Positions 1 to 7,915 of a DNA stretch of 8,272 bases are shown here, in pieces; within the stretch, counting starts at the first letter, position 1; each line of letters starts with the position of its first letter. Under the pieces are notes generated by a model, which was not told the DNA's origin, did not search any database, and saw only the letters and a program-made list of their open reading frames with translations. This stretch comes from Bacteroidales bacterium UBA6207 (lineage in GTDB: Bacteria; Bacteroidota; Bacteroidia; Bacteroidales; F082). The translations under genes were made by a program, and so were the position numbers. Where the stretch lies: the NCBI GenBank assembly GCA_002421995.1, contig DISP01000162.1, positions 1-8,272 of the forward strand, in the 5' to 3' direction.

Positions 1-897
1 GGCAATTATACGCTGAAAATTGAATTCACTGATAAACATGCGCAAGGCCCGTTATATAGTATTGATTTTGTGAAAGGTACAGAAGCTGTTGTGTTGACAC
101 CGCCAAACCAGACAAATTACATCAATATGTCGTTTTCCTATACACCTCAAATTGTTGCAATAGCTGATTTTACTGCCAATGTATCAGAAGCCTGTGTGAA
201 CCAGTCAGTTGTTTTTACAAGCACTTCAACGGCGGCAAACAGCTGGTTGTGGAACTTTGGCGAAGGTGCAAATCCTGCCACTGCAAACACAGAAGGGCCT
301 CATACTGTGAATTATACATCAAGCGGTCAGAAAACTGTTTCACTCACAATCAACGGAAGTGTATTAACCACCAAAACAAATTTTGTTACTATCAATCCCA
401 ATGCGAGCGCAGGCTTTAGTTTTGTAATAAACGGAAATACAGCAAGTTTTGCAAACAGCTCACAAAATGCGCAAACCTACCTTTGGGACTTCGGCGATGG
501 CACAACAAGCACCGAAGCCAATCCCATGCATAGCTATACGGCAAATGGCACCTACAATGTGAGTCTCACTGCACAAAGCCTGGCATGTACTGATGATGTG
601 CTTGTACAACCCATTACCATCACAGCTGTTGGGGTTGATGAACACCAGGAAGGTTTGTTTGAGGTTTCGCCCAATCCTGCCACTGATGACTTTTCTATTA
701 AGTTTCAGGAAAAATTTGCTGCCGGAACATTGCGTATTATTGATGCTGCGGGCAAGGTGTGCTACCAAACACAACTTTCAGGTTTAAATGCGGGCGATGT
801 ATATCAGGTAAAAAGCAGAAAATTGACACCGGGAAACTATATTGTTGAACTGCATTCAGCTTCCCGTAAAGTTCAGCGTAAACTTCTTGTGAAGTAA
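1..897 (+). CDS. PKD-repeat protein with type IX secretion sorting domain (3' part, start outside window)
   Basis: The frame is open from base 1 to the TAA at 895-897, so 298 C-terminal residues of a longer protein are visible. A GTG at 70 lies inside the open frame and is not a credible start. The first ~45 residues (GNYTLKIEF, then LYSIDFVKG) resemble the last strands of a CBM6-like carbohydrate-binding beta-sandwich; this is a weak call. Two PKD domains follow: residues ~55-132, with a degenerate WNFGEG, and ~136-207, with the canonical WDFGDG. Residues ~219-298 form a type A T9SS C-terminal domain, with SPNPATDDFSI at its start, a GNYIVEL strand and a basic end, KVQRKLLVK. In this family the domain directs passage across the outer membrane and is then cleaved, leaving the protein secreted or surface-attached. 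PKD domains usually act as spacers or adhesion modules. The catalytic or binding part, if any, lies upstream, so the function is unknown. A terminator follows directly. Confidence 0.9.
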   Translation, partial: GNYTLKIEFTDKHAQGPLYSIDFVKGTEAVVLTPPNQTNYINMSFSYTPQIVAIADFTANVSEACVNQSVVFTSTSTAANSWLWNFGEGANPATANTEGPHTVNYTSSGQKTVSLTINGSVLTTKTNFVTINPNASAGFSFVINGNTASFANSSQNAQTYLWDFGDGTTSTEANPMHSYTANGTYNVSLTAQSLACTDDVLVQPITITAVGVDEHQEGLFEVSPNPATDDFSIKFQEKFAAGTLRIIDAAGKVCYQTQLSGLNAGDVYQVKSRKLTPGNYIVELHSASRKVQRKLLVK

Positions 898-920
898 TTT
901 TATAAACAATTGATATTTAG

Positions 921-957
921 AGGGTTGAGTGGTGATTAAAACTACTCAACCCTTTTT
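921..957 (+). terminator. Rho-independent terminator after the PKD/T9SS gene
   Basis: The arms AGGGTTGAGTGGT (921-933) and ACTACTCAACCCT (941-953) pair over 13 bp with a single G-U pair. They enclose a 7-base loop, GATTAAA, and are followed by a T run at 953-957. It starts 23 bases after the stop codon. This separates the PKD gene from the glycosidase genes transcriptionally. Confidence 0.9.
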
Positions 958-959
958 CA

Positions 960-995
960 TTGTTATTAATTCCTTCGGCCTAATTTGTATCTTTG
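960..995 (+). promoter_or_regulatory. Bacteroidota-type promoter for the GH38-like gene
   Basis: TATCTTTG at 988-995 matches the Bacteroidota -7 consensus TAnnTTTG exactly. The nearest upstream TTG is at 960-962, giving a 25-base spacer. That is longer than the usual ~17-23, so the -33 assignment is weak. Transcription would start near 1001-1003, leaving a leader of about 36-38 bases before the ATG at 1039. The site lies just after the preceding terminator, as expected for the start of a new transcription unit. Confidence 0.5.
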
Positions 996-1038
996 TGCAA
1001 AAGGTTTTTGCTGCAATGAATTAGCATATCCTGAAAAC

Positions 1039-4000
1039 ATGAAGAAAATCACTGCATTTTTTATGCTGTTGCTGTTAGGAAAGCAACTCCAGGCACAATT
1101 GCCGTTTGAGCCTGAAACACTCATGCTCAATGGTTTTGCAAAAGAGATTTCAGGTCCGGCCTACCATTACCATTCGAGTATCTCAATAGCTTCCGACGGA
1201 ATGCTCATTCGTGCCGATGATGGTCTTTCGGAAATGACCTGGGAAACCGATGTTATTCCTTATGCTATTACTGAACAATACGTTACGTTTGTTTGGCTGA
1301 CCGGTATCGGTTCTTCACCCGGTTTTGCTGCTTTCGATCTGCAAGTCAATGGAAAAACTGCATTTACGATCAAGGCTGATGGAAAAGATGAATGGCTCAG
1401 CAAAGGCGAAGACGGTTCTTCTCTGTTTTTTCGAAAAGATATGATTGATCAGTATGATGACAGATTTGGATTTATGTATCTGACGCTTCCGGTCAATCGT
1501 TTGGAAAAGGGCAAACCAGTGCGTTTGACTGCCGTTGGCGGCCGTTACCAGCGCAGTTCGTGGTTTATGATATTTAGCTTGCCCATGCAGGATGGCCTGA
1601 GTTTTAAGGTAATGCCTGCGTATAGAACGGATGGTTACGGAATTCACCGTCTCGGGTTGATAGGAATGTTGCATTTAGGTAAACCAAGCCTTGCAAAAGT
1701 ATTTGTGAACGACAGTCTTTTGTTGGAACAGGAGATTGTTTTCGGATATAACTATCTAAGAGTCAATATCCCATCAGATTCTGTTGCGCAAACGCTCAGG
1801 TATCGGGTATCTACTCCCCAAAAAAACTGGGAAGATGAACTAGTGATCAGGCCTGCCAGAAAGTGGCGGCTCAATTTTGTGCAACATTCCCACACCGACA
1901 TTGGCTATACTCGGCCACAAACCGAAATCCTTGCCGAACACCTTAGATACATTGACTATGCACTCGATTTTTGTGACAATACCGATTCCTTTCCTGAAGA
2001 AGCCAAATTCAGGTGGACCTGCGAAGCATCATGGGCCGTGAGCGAATACCTTCGAAGCAGACCGGCAAATCAGATACAAAGACTTAAAAGGCGTATTGCA
2101 GAAAAGAGAATCGAGGTGACAGGGATGTATTTTAACTTTGATGAAATCCCCGGTGAAACGGTTCTGGCAGTTTCACTGCAGCCCCTTAAAATGTTAATAG
2201 ACAGTGGAATGCAGATTAGAACAGCCATGCAAAACGATGTAAACGGGATTGCATGGTGCATGAATGATTACTTCTTTGATATGGGAATTAAATACCTGAA
2301 CATGGGCACACATGGCCACAGGGCTTTGATTTGTTTTGATCAACCAACCTTGTTTTGGTGGGAAAGTCCATCAGGTAAGAAAATGCTTGCGTTCCGGGCT
2401 GAGCATTATATGACAGGAAATACTGTCATGAAAATTCATGCCGGTGATTTTAATATTTTTGAGGAGAAGCTTTTGAATTACCTTGTTGAGCTTGAGGAAA
2501 AAGGATACCCCTTTGACCTTGTTTCAATACAGCATTCAGGTTTCCTAACCGATAATTCGCCTCCTTCGCTCAAGGCAAGCGAGATGATCATGAAATGGAA
2601 TGAGACTTACACCTGGCCAAAGCTGCAAACGTCAACTGCAAGTGCGTTTTTCGAAGAAATGGAGTCGCTATATGCAGATCAGTTTCAGCACATTCGGGGC
2701 GCATGGCCTGATTGGTGGACTGATGGTTTTGGGGCTTCGGCGCGCGAAGTTGCAGCGGTGAGAAAAGCGCAATCTAAACTTTCGGCAACCACGGCCGCCT
2801 TGGGTATGGCTGCTATGCTTGACAGCAAGATGCCGGAAAAAATCACCCATCGCATCAATGAAGCATACAACGCCCTCTTGTTTTATTCGGAGCATACTGT
2901 TGGGTATCACGCCAGCGTGAGCGATCCTTTTCATCCCCAAGCAATGGAACAGCGGGCAATAAAAGAATCCTATGCCTGGGAAGCGGCCAGGCGCACCAAT
3001 ATGCTCAATGAAGAAGCTGTCGGATTACTTCAAAGCCATTTTCAAAGGGAAGCAACGCCTGCTGTTTTGGTCTTCAATACATTAAGCTGGACAAGGTCGG
3101 GTTTGTTTATTGCCTATATTGACCATCAGATCTTACCCCGCCATGCTAAGTTTTCCATCAACGATCATTCAGGGCATTTTGCAAAAGCCCAGGCAGTTGA
3201 ACGTCATTCCGATGGCACCTACTGGGCAGTTTGGGTTGATGATGTTCCTGCATTTGGTTTCAGAAAATACTTTATTGATCTGGTTGCAGATCAAACCAAT
3301 GAAAACCCTCTCCGGAACAAGGATTCTACGACATCATTTGAAAACCGGTGGTATAAAATCAAATTCGACTTTGAAACAGCAACAATTTCGTCATTGATTG
3401 ACAAATCGCAGGAAATCGAATTGATTGATCAGGAAGCCGACGAAGGGTTTGGAGCGTTTATTTACGAAACACTTGGAAACCGCGGGCAGATGGAACAGAA
3501 AAAACTGGACGATTTCAAGCGAATGCCTTTGGATACTGTTTGGTTTGCAGGATATGAACCAGGTGCTGTTTGGAACTCATGGAAGTTTGCCGGAAACAGT
3601 GTGGCTGCCGGAAAATCAGGTGGATTTCAGGTTGAATACCGGGTGTTTAATACCAGCAAACGTATTGATATACAATATTATATTGACAAAAAGTTAGAAA
3701 CAAACCCTGAGGCTGTTTACTTCTCGTTTCCCTGGAAACTTGATTCCGGACAACTTGCAATAGAAGTTGCCGGCGGTGAAATGCGCCCGGGAGCAGACCA
3801 AATCAAGGGATCGTCAAACGATTGGAATACTATGCAGCAATATGTGCGCCTGTTTAATCAAAAATCGCAATTGGTTCTGCATTCCATAGAGGCTCCTTTG
3901 TTGCAGGCAGGTGGAATCAACACAGGCAGATATACCGCAGGAGCGCTGCCGGCCTCTCAGCATGTTTATGGATGGCCTATGAACAATTATTGGGTTACAA

Positions 4001-4407
4001 ACTTCAATGCCGACCAGCACGGAGGTCACTTTTGGACGTACAGCTTTTCCAGTTTTTCAACGAACAAAGCCTCTGAAGCTGCCAGGTTTGGATGGAGTGC
4101 CGGAATTCCGCTTGTGAGCCGTGTTTTGCCCGGTGGTGGCCCCGGTGACGCAAAATATGAGGGTAGTTTTGTTTCCGGCTTTTGCGATAATGTAATGTTA
4201 ATCAATATGATACCAGATCAAGACGGAACTTATGCATTCATTCATCTTAGAGAAACAGAAGGAAAAAAATGTGTATTGAATTTGTATAACACATCAACCG
4301 GATTGCCGCTGGATTGTGTGCAAATAGATGCATCCGGACAGGTAACCGAAGAAAACAACCTTACCATTTCCCCGTTGGAATCAAAATTTTTTAAGATCAA
4401 ACTTTGA
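1039..4407 (+). CDS. Exported GH38-like alpha-mannosidase
   Basis: The protein has 1122 residues and probably hydrolyses alpha-mannosidic (or related alpha-glycosidic) linkages in the periplasm. I start it at the ATG at 1039, which gives a clean signal peptide (MKK, hydrophobic FFMLLLL, cleavage near QA|QLP at 19/20). The frame is open back to 985, but those codons overlap the -7 box. Residues ~20-280 are a beta-rich module I cannot assign. The GH38 catalytic domain begins near 275. HSHTD at 283-287 fits the first metal-binding motif, RWTCEASW near 325 fits the conserved Trp/Glu segment, and Asp368 in FNFDE is the probable nucleophile. QNDVNG (398-403) and FWWE (near 440) also fit. The GH38 C-terminal beta-domain begins near AVLVFNTLSW (675) and includes ENRWYKI (768). 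The usual late zinc histidine is not evident; PDWWTDG (557-563) stands there. There is no T9SS domain. Family assignment is firm at superfamily level; the substrate is inferred. Confidence 0.85.
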   Translation: MKKITAFFMLLLLGKQLQAQLPFEPETLMLNGFAKEISGPAYHYHSSISIASDGMLIRADDGLSEMTWETDVIPYAITEQYVTFVWLTGIGSSPGFAAFDLQVNGKTAFTIKADGKDEWLSKGEDGSSLFFRKDMIDQYDDRFGFMYLTLPVNRLEKGKPVRLTAVGGRYQRSSWFMIFSLPMQDGLSFKVMPAYRTDGYGIHRLGLIGMLHLGKPSLAKVFVNDSLLLEQEIVFGYNYLRVNIPSDSVAQTLRYRVSTPQKNWEDELVIRPARKWRLNFVQHSHTDIGYTRPQTEILAEHLRYIDYALDFCDNTDSFPEEAKFRWTCEASWAVSEYLRSRPANQIQRLKRRIAEKRIEVTGMYFNFDEIPGETVLAVSLQPLKMLIDSGMQIRTAMQNDVNGIAWCMNDYFFDMGIKYLNMGTHGHRALICFDQPTLFWWESPSGKKMLAFRAEHYMTGNTVMKIHAGDFNIFEEKLLNYLVELEEKGYPFDLVSIQHSGFLTDNSPPSLKASEMIMKWNETYTWPKLQTSTASAFFEEMESLYADQFQHIRGAWPDWWTDGFGASAREVAAVRKAQSKLSATTAALGMAAMLDSKMPEKITHRINEAYNALLFYSEHTVGYHASVSDPFHPQAMEQRAIKESYAWEAARRTNMLNEEAVGLLQSHFQREATPAVLVFNTLSWTRSGLFIAYIDHQILPRHAKFSINDHSGHFAKAQAVERHSDGTYWAVWVDDVPAFGFRKYFIDLVADQTNENPLRNKDSTTSFENRWYKIKFDFETATISSLIDKSQEIELIDQEADEGFGAFIYETLGNRGQMEQKKLDDFKRMPLDTVWFAGYEPGAVWNSWKFAGNSVAAGKSGGFQVEYRVFNTSKRIDIQYYIDKKLETNPEAVYFSFPWKLDSGQLAIEVAGGEMRPGADQIKGSSNDWNTMQQYVRLFNQKSQLVLHSIEAPLLQAGGINTGRYTAGALPASQHVYGWPMNNYWVTNFNADQHGGHFWTYSFSSFSTNKASEAARFGWSAGIPLVSRVLPGGGPGDAKYEGSFVSGFCDNVMLINMIPDQDGTYAFIHLRETEGKKCVLNLYNTSTGLPLDCVQIDASGQVTEENNLTISPLESKFFKIKL

Positions 4408-4466
4408 TGCATATTGCAGGATTATTCTGCGATTACCAAATGTAATATAAACCAATATTTGCGTAA

Positions 4467-7145
4467 ATGTCAGTAATTAAAGATGTTAGAAAGTTCACAA
4501 CTTTGCTTGTCGTGTTGTTTTTTTCAGGCTCATTGCCGGGGCAGACCTACAAAGATGCCTCGGCTCCGATTGAAAAAAGGATCGAAGACCTGCTTGCAAG
4601 AATGACACCAGAGGAAAAATTCCGCCAGTTGTTTATGGTGCCTGGCGATCCTTTCGGTGATTGCACGCTGTATGGTTCAGGACTTTTTGGTTTTCAGGTA
4701 AACACACAAACATCAGCTGATGGGGCGACTGCACAACTTTTGACTTACTCAGAGGGTAATACTGCGTACGAAACTGCCTTATCAATCAATAAAATGCAGA
4801 AGTTTTTCATTGAGAAAACGCGTCTTGGAATCCCGATCATTCCCTTCGATGAAGCACTGCATGGATTGGTTAGGAAAGGCGCAACGGCATTTCCGCAGGC
4901 CATTGGTTTGGCTGCAAGCTGGAATACCAATCTGATGCACAGAGTCGCAGAAACGATAGCGATCGAATGCAAAACGCGGGGTATCAGGCAGATACTTTCG
5001 CCTGTTGTAAACATAGCAACGGATGTGCGCTGGGGAAGAACAGAGGAAACCTATGGAGAAGATCCGTTTTTGGTTTCTGAAATGGCTGTCGCCTACATCT
5101 CAGCCTTTGAGCAACAGGGAATCATCACTACACCCAAGCATTTTGTGGCCAATGTGGGCGATGGTGGTCGCGACAGCTATCCTATTCATCTGAATGAGAG
5201 GTATATGCGCGAGATTCACTTTCCGCCTTTTGAAGCAAGTATCAAAAGGGCCGGTGCCAGATCGTTGATGACCGCCTATAACAGCTATGATGGCGTTCCG
5301 TCAACGGCCAATGACCGGCTCCTCAATCAGTTGTTGAAGAAAGAATGGGGGTTTGATGGCTTCGTTATTTCCGATGCCGGTGCAACGGGTGGTGCAAATG
5401 TTTTGCACTTTACGGCTTCTGACTATGCCGATGCCACCGTCAAATCCGTTGAGGCTGGGCTGGATGTGATCTTTCAAACAGACATTGCCCACGCGTCTTT
5501 GTTTAACCCTCCATTTCTCGACAATAGGCTTAACCAAAATGCTATTGATGAGGCTGTTAAACGCGTGTTGAAAGCAAAGTTTGAGCTTGGACTTTTTGAT
5601 GATCCATACCTTGATCCTAAGATGGCTGCAATGCATAATGGGACTGCAACAAGCCGTGCATTGGCAAAACAAGCTGCGCTTGAGTCCATCGTTTTGCTGA
5701 AAAATGATGATAATACTTTGCCTTTTGGGAAAGATATTCGCAGCATCGCTTTGCTTGGACCCGAAATAGCGGAAGCGCGTCTGGGTGGATACAGTGGTCC
5801 GGGAAACAATCCTGTTAGCATACTTCATGGAATTTCTAAACTTGTAAGTGATTCTGTAACAATTGCATATACCAAAGGCTGTTTGAGAAACGAAACACCT
5901 TTTACACCTATAGCTGCACGATTTCTATCGCATCATTCAGGAAAGAATAGGGAGAAAGGATTGACTGGAAAATATTACAACCAAACCGACTTAAAAGGTA
6001 GTTTGGCGTTTGAGTGCACCGATGAAAAAATTGATTTTCAATGGACTTTGTTTTCCCCTGATCCTGAAAAACTCGATTACGGTTTTTATAGCGTGGAATG
6101 GGAAGGATTTATCACTGCCGACACTTCAGCAATTTTGAATATCGGTATTGACGGAAACGATGGCTATCAACTTTGGTTAGATAATAAATTGTTGATTGAT
6201 AATAAGATACATCGTGGAAGATCATTGATAACGAAAGCATTTCCATTTGAGAAGGGAAAGGCAATTCCGATCAGAATCACTTTTAGCGAAGGTGTAGGCA
6301 ATGCCTGGTTTAAGCTTGTTTGGGATCGGGAAGCCGTTGTTACCATACCGGAAATGATGGACGAAGCTGTACGACTGGCTGCCAACAGCGATGTTGCTGT
6401 TATTGCAGTGGGCATCGAAGAGGGTGAGTTTCAGGATCGGGCTTCCTTGGCACTGCCCGGAAAGCAGGCCGAACTTATTAAGAAAGTTGCCTCAACCAAT
6501 ACGCCCGTAGTTGTGGTTCTGGTTGGTGGAAGTGCAGTTACGATGGACAACTGGCTCCGGGATGCCGATGCAATACTTGATGTGTGGTATGCAGGCGATG
6601 CCGGTGGTGAGGCAATTGCAGAAGTTCTTTTTGGAAGATACAACCCGGCGGGACGGCTTCCCATTACTTTTCCGCAGTTTGAAGGCCAATTGCCATTGGT
6701 TTACAACCACAAACCTACCGGCAGGGGCGATGACTATGTGAATATGAGCGGACAGCCACTTTTCCCTTTTGGCTTTGGATTGAGTTATACCAGCTTTGAT
6801 TACAGCGACCTGAAACTTTCCAACTCAACGATTGCAGCCGGTGATTCGGCAGTTTTGTCGTTCAATGTCAAAAACGTTGGCATGATGGCCGGCGATGAGG
6901 TGATGCAGCTTTATATCCGCGATGAGTTGGCGAGCGTGGCACGGCCTGTTATGGAGTTGAAAGGCTTTCAAAGAGTTCGTCTGGAGTCGGGCGAAAGCCG
7001 AGAATTTTATTTTACTATTCGTCCTGAGATGCTTGAAATGCTTGATATACAATTGAATAAAGTGATTGAGTCAGGTGATTTTTCGCTCATGATTGGCGCT
7101 TCTTCACGCGATATCAGATTGAAGACAAAACTCAAAGTACAGTGA
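4467..7145 (+). CDS. Exported GH3 beta-glycosidase with PA14 insertion (beta-glucosidase-like)
   Basis: The protein has 892 residues. The ATG at 4467 gives a signal peptide (MSVIKDVRKF, then TTLLVVLFFSG, cleavage near 25/26). Family 3 enzymes release terminal beta-linked sugars (often glucose or xylose) by a retaining mechanism. The N-terminal barrel spans ~35-375, with RWGRTEETYGEDP (188-200), PKHF (223-226) and the nucleophile Asp303 in VISDAGA. The C-terminal alpha/beta domain starts near 400 (ESIVLLKNDDNTLPF). It is interrupted by a PA14 domain at ~497-622 (GLTGKYY to FKLVWD, with DGNDGYQLWLD) and resumes at ~625-770. Glu654 in EGEFQDR is the likely acid/base. A fibronectin-III-like domain ends the protein (~785-890, LKGFQRV). 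PA14 insertions at this place shape the active site and substrate choice in known GH3 beta-glucosidases. The gene lies 59 bp after the GH38-like gene on the same strand with no terminator between, so co-transcription is likely. No T9SS domain is present, so a periplasmic location is expected. The exact sugar is not readable from sequence. Confidence 0.93.
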   Translation: MSVIKDVRKFTTLLVVLFFSGSLPGQTYKDASAPIEKRIEDLLARMTPEEKFRQLFMVPGDPFGDCTLYGSGLFGFQVNTQTSADGATAQLLTYSEGNTAYETALSINKMQKFFIEKTRLGIPIIPFDEALHGLVRKGATAFPQAIGLAASWNTNLMHRVAETIAIECKTRGIRQILSPVVNIATDVRWGRTEETYGEDPFLVSEMAVAYISAFEQQGIITTPKHFVANVGDGGRDSYPIHLNERYMREIHFPPFEASIKRAGARSLMTAYNSYDGVPSTANDRLLNQLLKKEWGFDGFVISDAGATGGANVLHFTASDYADATVKSVEAGLDVIFQTDIAHASLFNPPFLDNRLNQNAIDEAVKRVLKAKFELGLFDDPYLDPKMAAMHNGTATSRALAKQAALESIVLLKNDDNTLPFGKDIRSIALLGPEIAEARLGGYSGPGNNPVSILHGISKLVSDSVTIAYTKGCLRNETPFTPIAARFLSHHSGKNREKGLTGKYYNQTDLKGSLAFECTDEKIDFQWTLFSPDPEKLDYGFYSVEWEGFITADTSAILNIGIDGNDGYQLWLDNKLLIDNKIHRGRSLITKAFPFEKGKAIPIRITFSEGVGNAWFKLVWDREAVVTIPEMMDEAVRLAANSDVAVIAVGIEEGEFQDRASLALPGKQAELIKKVASTNTPVVVVLVGGSAVTMDNWLRDADAILDVWYAGDAGGEAIAEVLFGRYNPAGRLPITFPQFEGQLPLVYNHKPTGRGDDYVNMSGQPLFPFGFGLSYTSFDYSDLKLSNSTIAAGDSAVLSFNVKNVGMMAGDEVMQLYIRDELASVARPVMELKGFQRVRLESGESREFYFTIRPEMLEMLDIQLNKVIESGDFSLMIGASSRDIRLKTKLKVQ

Positions 7146-7162
7146 AATGATGTTCGAGGCGA

Positions 7163-7906
7163 TTAAAAATGACTAAGTCTGTCTAAGAAGTCTTCCTTCC
7201 GACGTCTGGCAACCTCAATTTGGCTTCCGTCTTCAAGCACAACAGTTCCACCTTCGCCACGGATATAACGTTCAACAAAATGAAGATTGACAATGTGTGA
7301 CTGGTGCAGACGATAAAAATGAAGGCCTTCCAAAAGCATTTCAAACTCTTTAATCTTTTTTGTTACCACAAGTTTGCTCTTATCACGCATGAAAATAGTT
7401 GTGTAGTTTCCGTCAGCCTCAAACCGTACAATATCTTCAATACGAATCATTTGAATTCCATTCTGACTTGGGATAGCAATTTTATGCAATTGTCCGCTGA
7501 TTCGGTTTTCGCGCATTACCTCCATTTTTTGCACCATTTGTCCGGCAGGTTCTTCATTGCTCGATGCTTTCTGAACTGCCTTGATAAGTAGTTGAGGATC
7601 AATAGGTTTTAAAAGATAATCAATGGCGCTGATCTGGAATGCTTTAACAGCATACTGATTGTAGGCTGTTACAAAAATGATCTTTGGCCATGGCTTGACA
7701 ATTGAATCCAAAACATCAAACCCACTTCCGTCAGGAAGATCAATATCAAGAAAAAGCAGATCAGGATGAGTGGTATTAACGGAAAGAATGGCGCTGTTGA
7801 CAGTATCTGCTTGTGCTGTTATTTCGATTTCGGGACAATATTTGTGAAGAAAATTGGAGAGTGTTTTTCTGCTATGTGCCTCGTCCTCAACTATTATTAC
7901 TTTCAT
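7163..7906 (-). CDS. LytTR-family response regulator
   Basis: This is a 247-residue DNA-binding response regulator. The receiver domain (~1-115) has the acidic pair Glu7/Asp8, the phospho-acceptor Asp54 in LFLDIDLPDG, Thr80 in FVTAY and Lys100 in LLKP, so it looks fully functional. A short linker (~116-136) leads to a LytTR DNA-binding domain (~137-245), with EDIVRFEADGNYT, FYRLHQSHIVNL and a C-terminal IEVARRRK segment. This is the standard size and layout for the LytR/AlgR type. The ATG at 7904-7906 follows the stop of the upstream histidine kinase gene by 9 bases, so the two are co-transcribed and very likely cognate partners. The gene converges on the GH3 gene, with only 17 bases between the two stop codons. 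Target genes cannot be told from the sequence. Confidence 0.95.
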   Translation of the reverse strand: MKVIIVEDEAHSRKTLSNFLHKYCPEIEITAQADTVNSAILSVNTTHPDLLFLDIDLPDGSGFDVLDSIVKPWPKIIFVTAYNQYAVKAFQISAIDYLLKPIDPQLLIKAVQKASSNEEPAGQMVQKMEVMRENRISGQLHKIAIPSQNGIQMIRIEDIVRFEADGNYTTIFMRDKSKLVVTKKIKEFEMLLEGLHFYRLHQSHIVNLHFVERYIRGEGGTVVLEDGSQIEVARRRKEDFLDRLSHF

Positions 7907-7915
7907 GGCTTTGGA

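Noticed and set aside
460..774. Open frame of 104 codons on the - strand inside the PKD/T9SS gene
   Set aside because: It is opposite the PKD2 and sorting-domain coding sequence, whose family match is clear; the translation resembles nothing known.
985..1038. Upstream in-frame extension of the GH38-like gene from a TTG at 985
   Set aside because: These codons overlap the -7 promoter box, and the ATG at 1039 starts exactly at a normal signal peptide (MKK plus hydrophobic core).
4408..4440. Small inverted repeat GCAG/CTGC after the GH38-like stop as a terminator
   Set aside because: The stem is only about 4 bp and no T run follows.
4454..4461. AATATTTG just before the GH3 start as a separate -7 box
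   Set aside because: It misses the first base of TAnnTTTG, has no clear -33 partner, and lies only 5 bases from the ATG, so transcription would have to start at the start codon itself. Co-transcription with the GH38-like gene is simpler.
5301..5828. Open frame of 175 codons on the - strand inside the GH3 gene
   Set aside because: It lies wholly within a well-supported GH3 coding frame, has a low-complexity, family-less translation and no promoter; it is a shadow frame.
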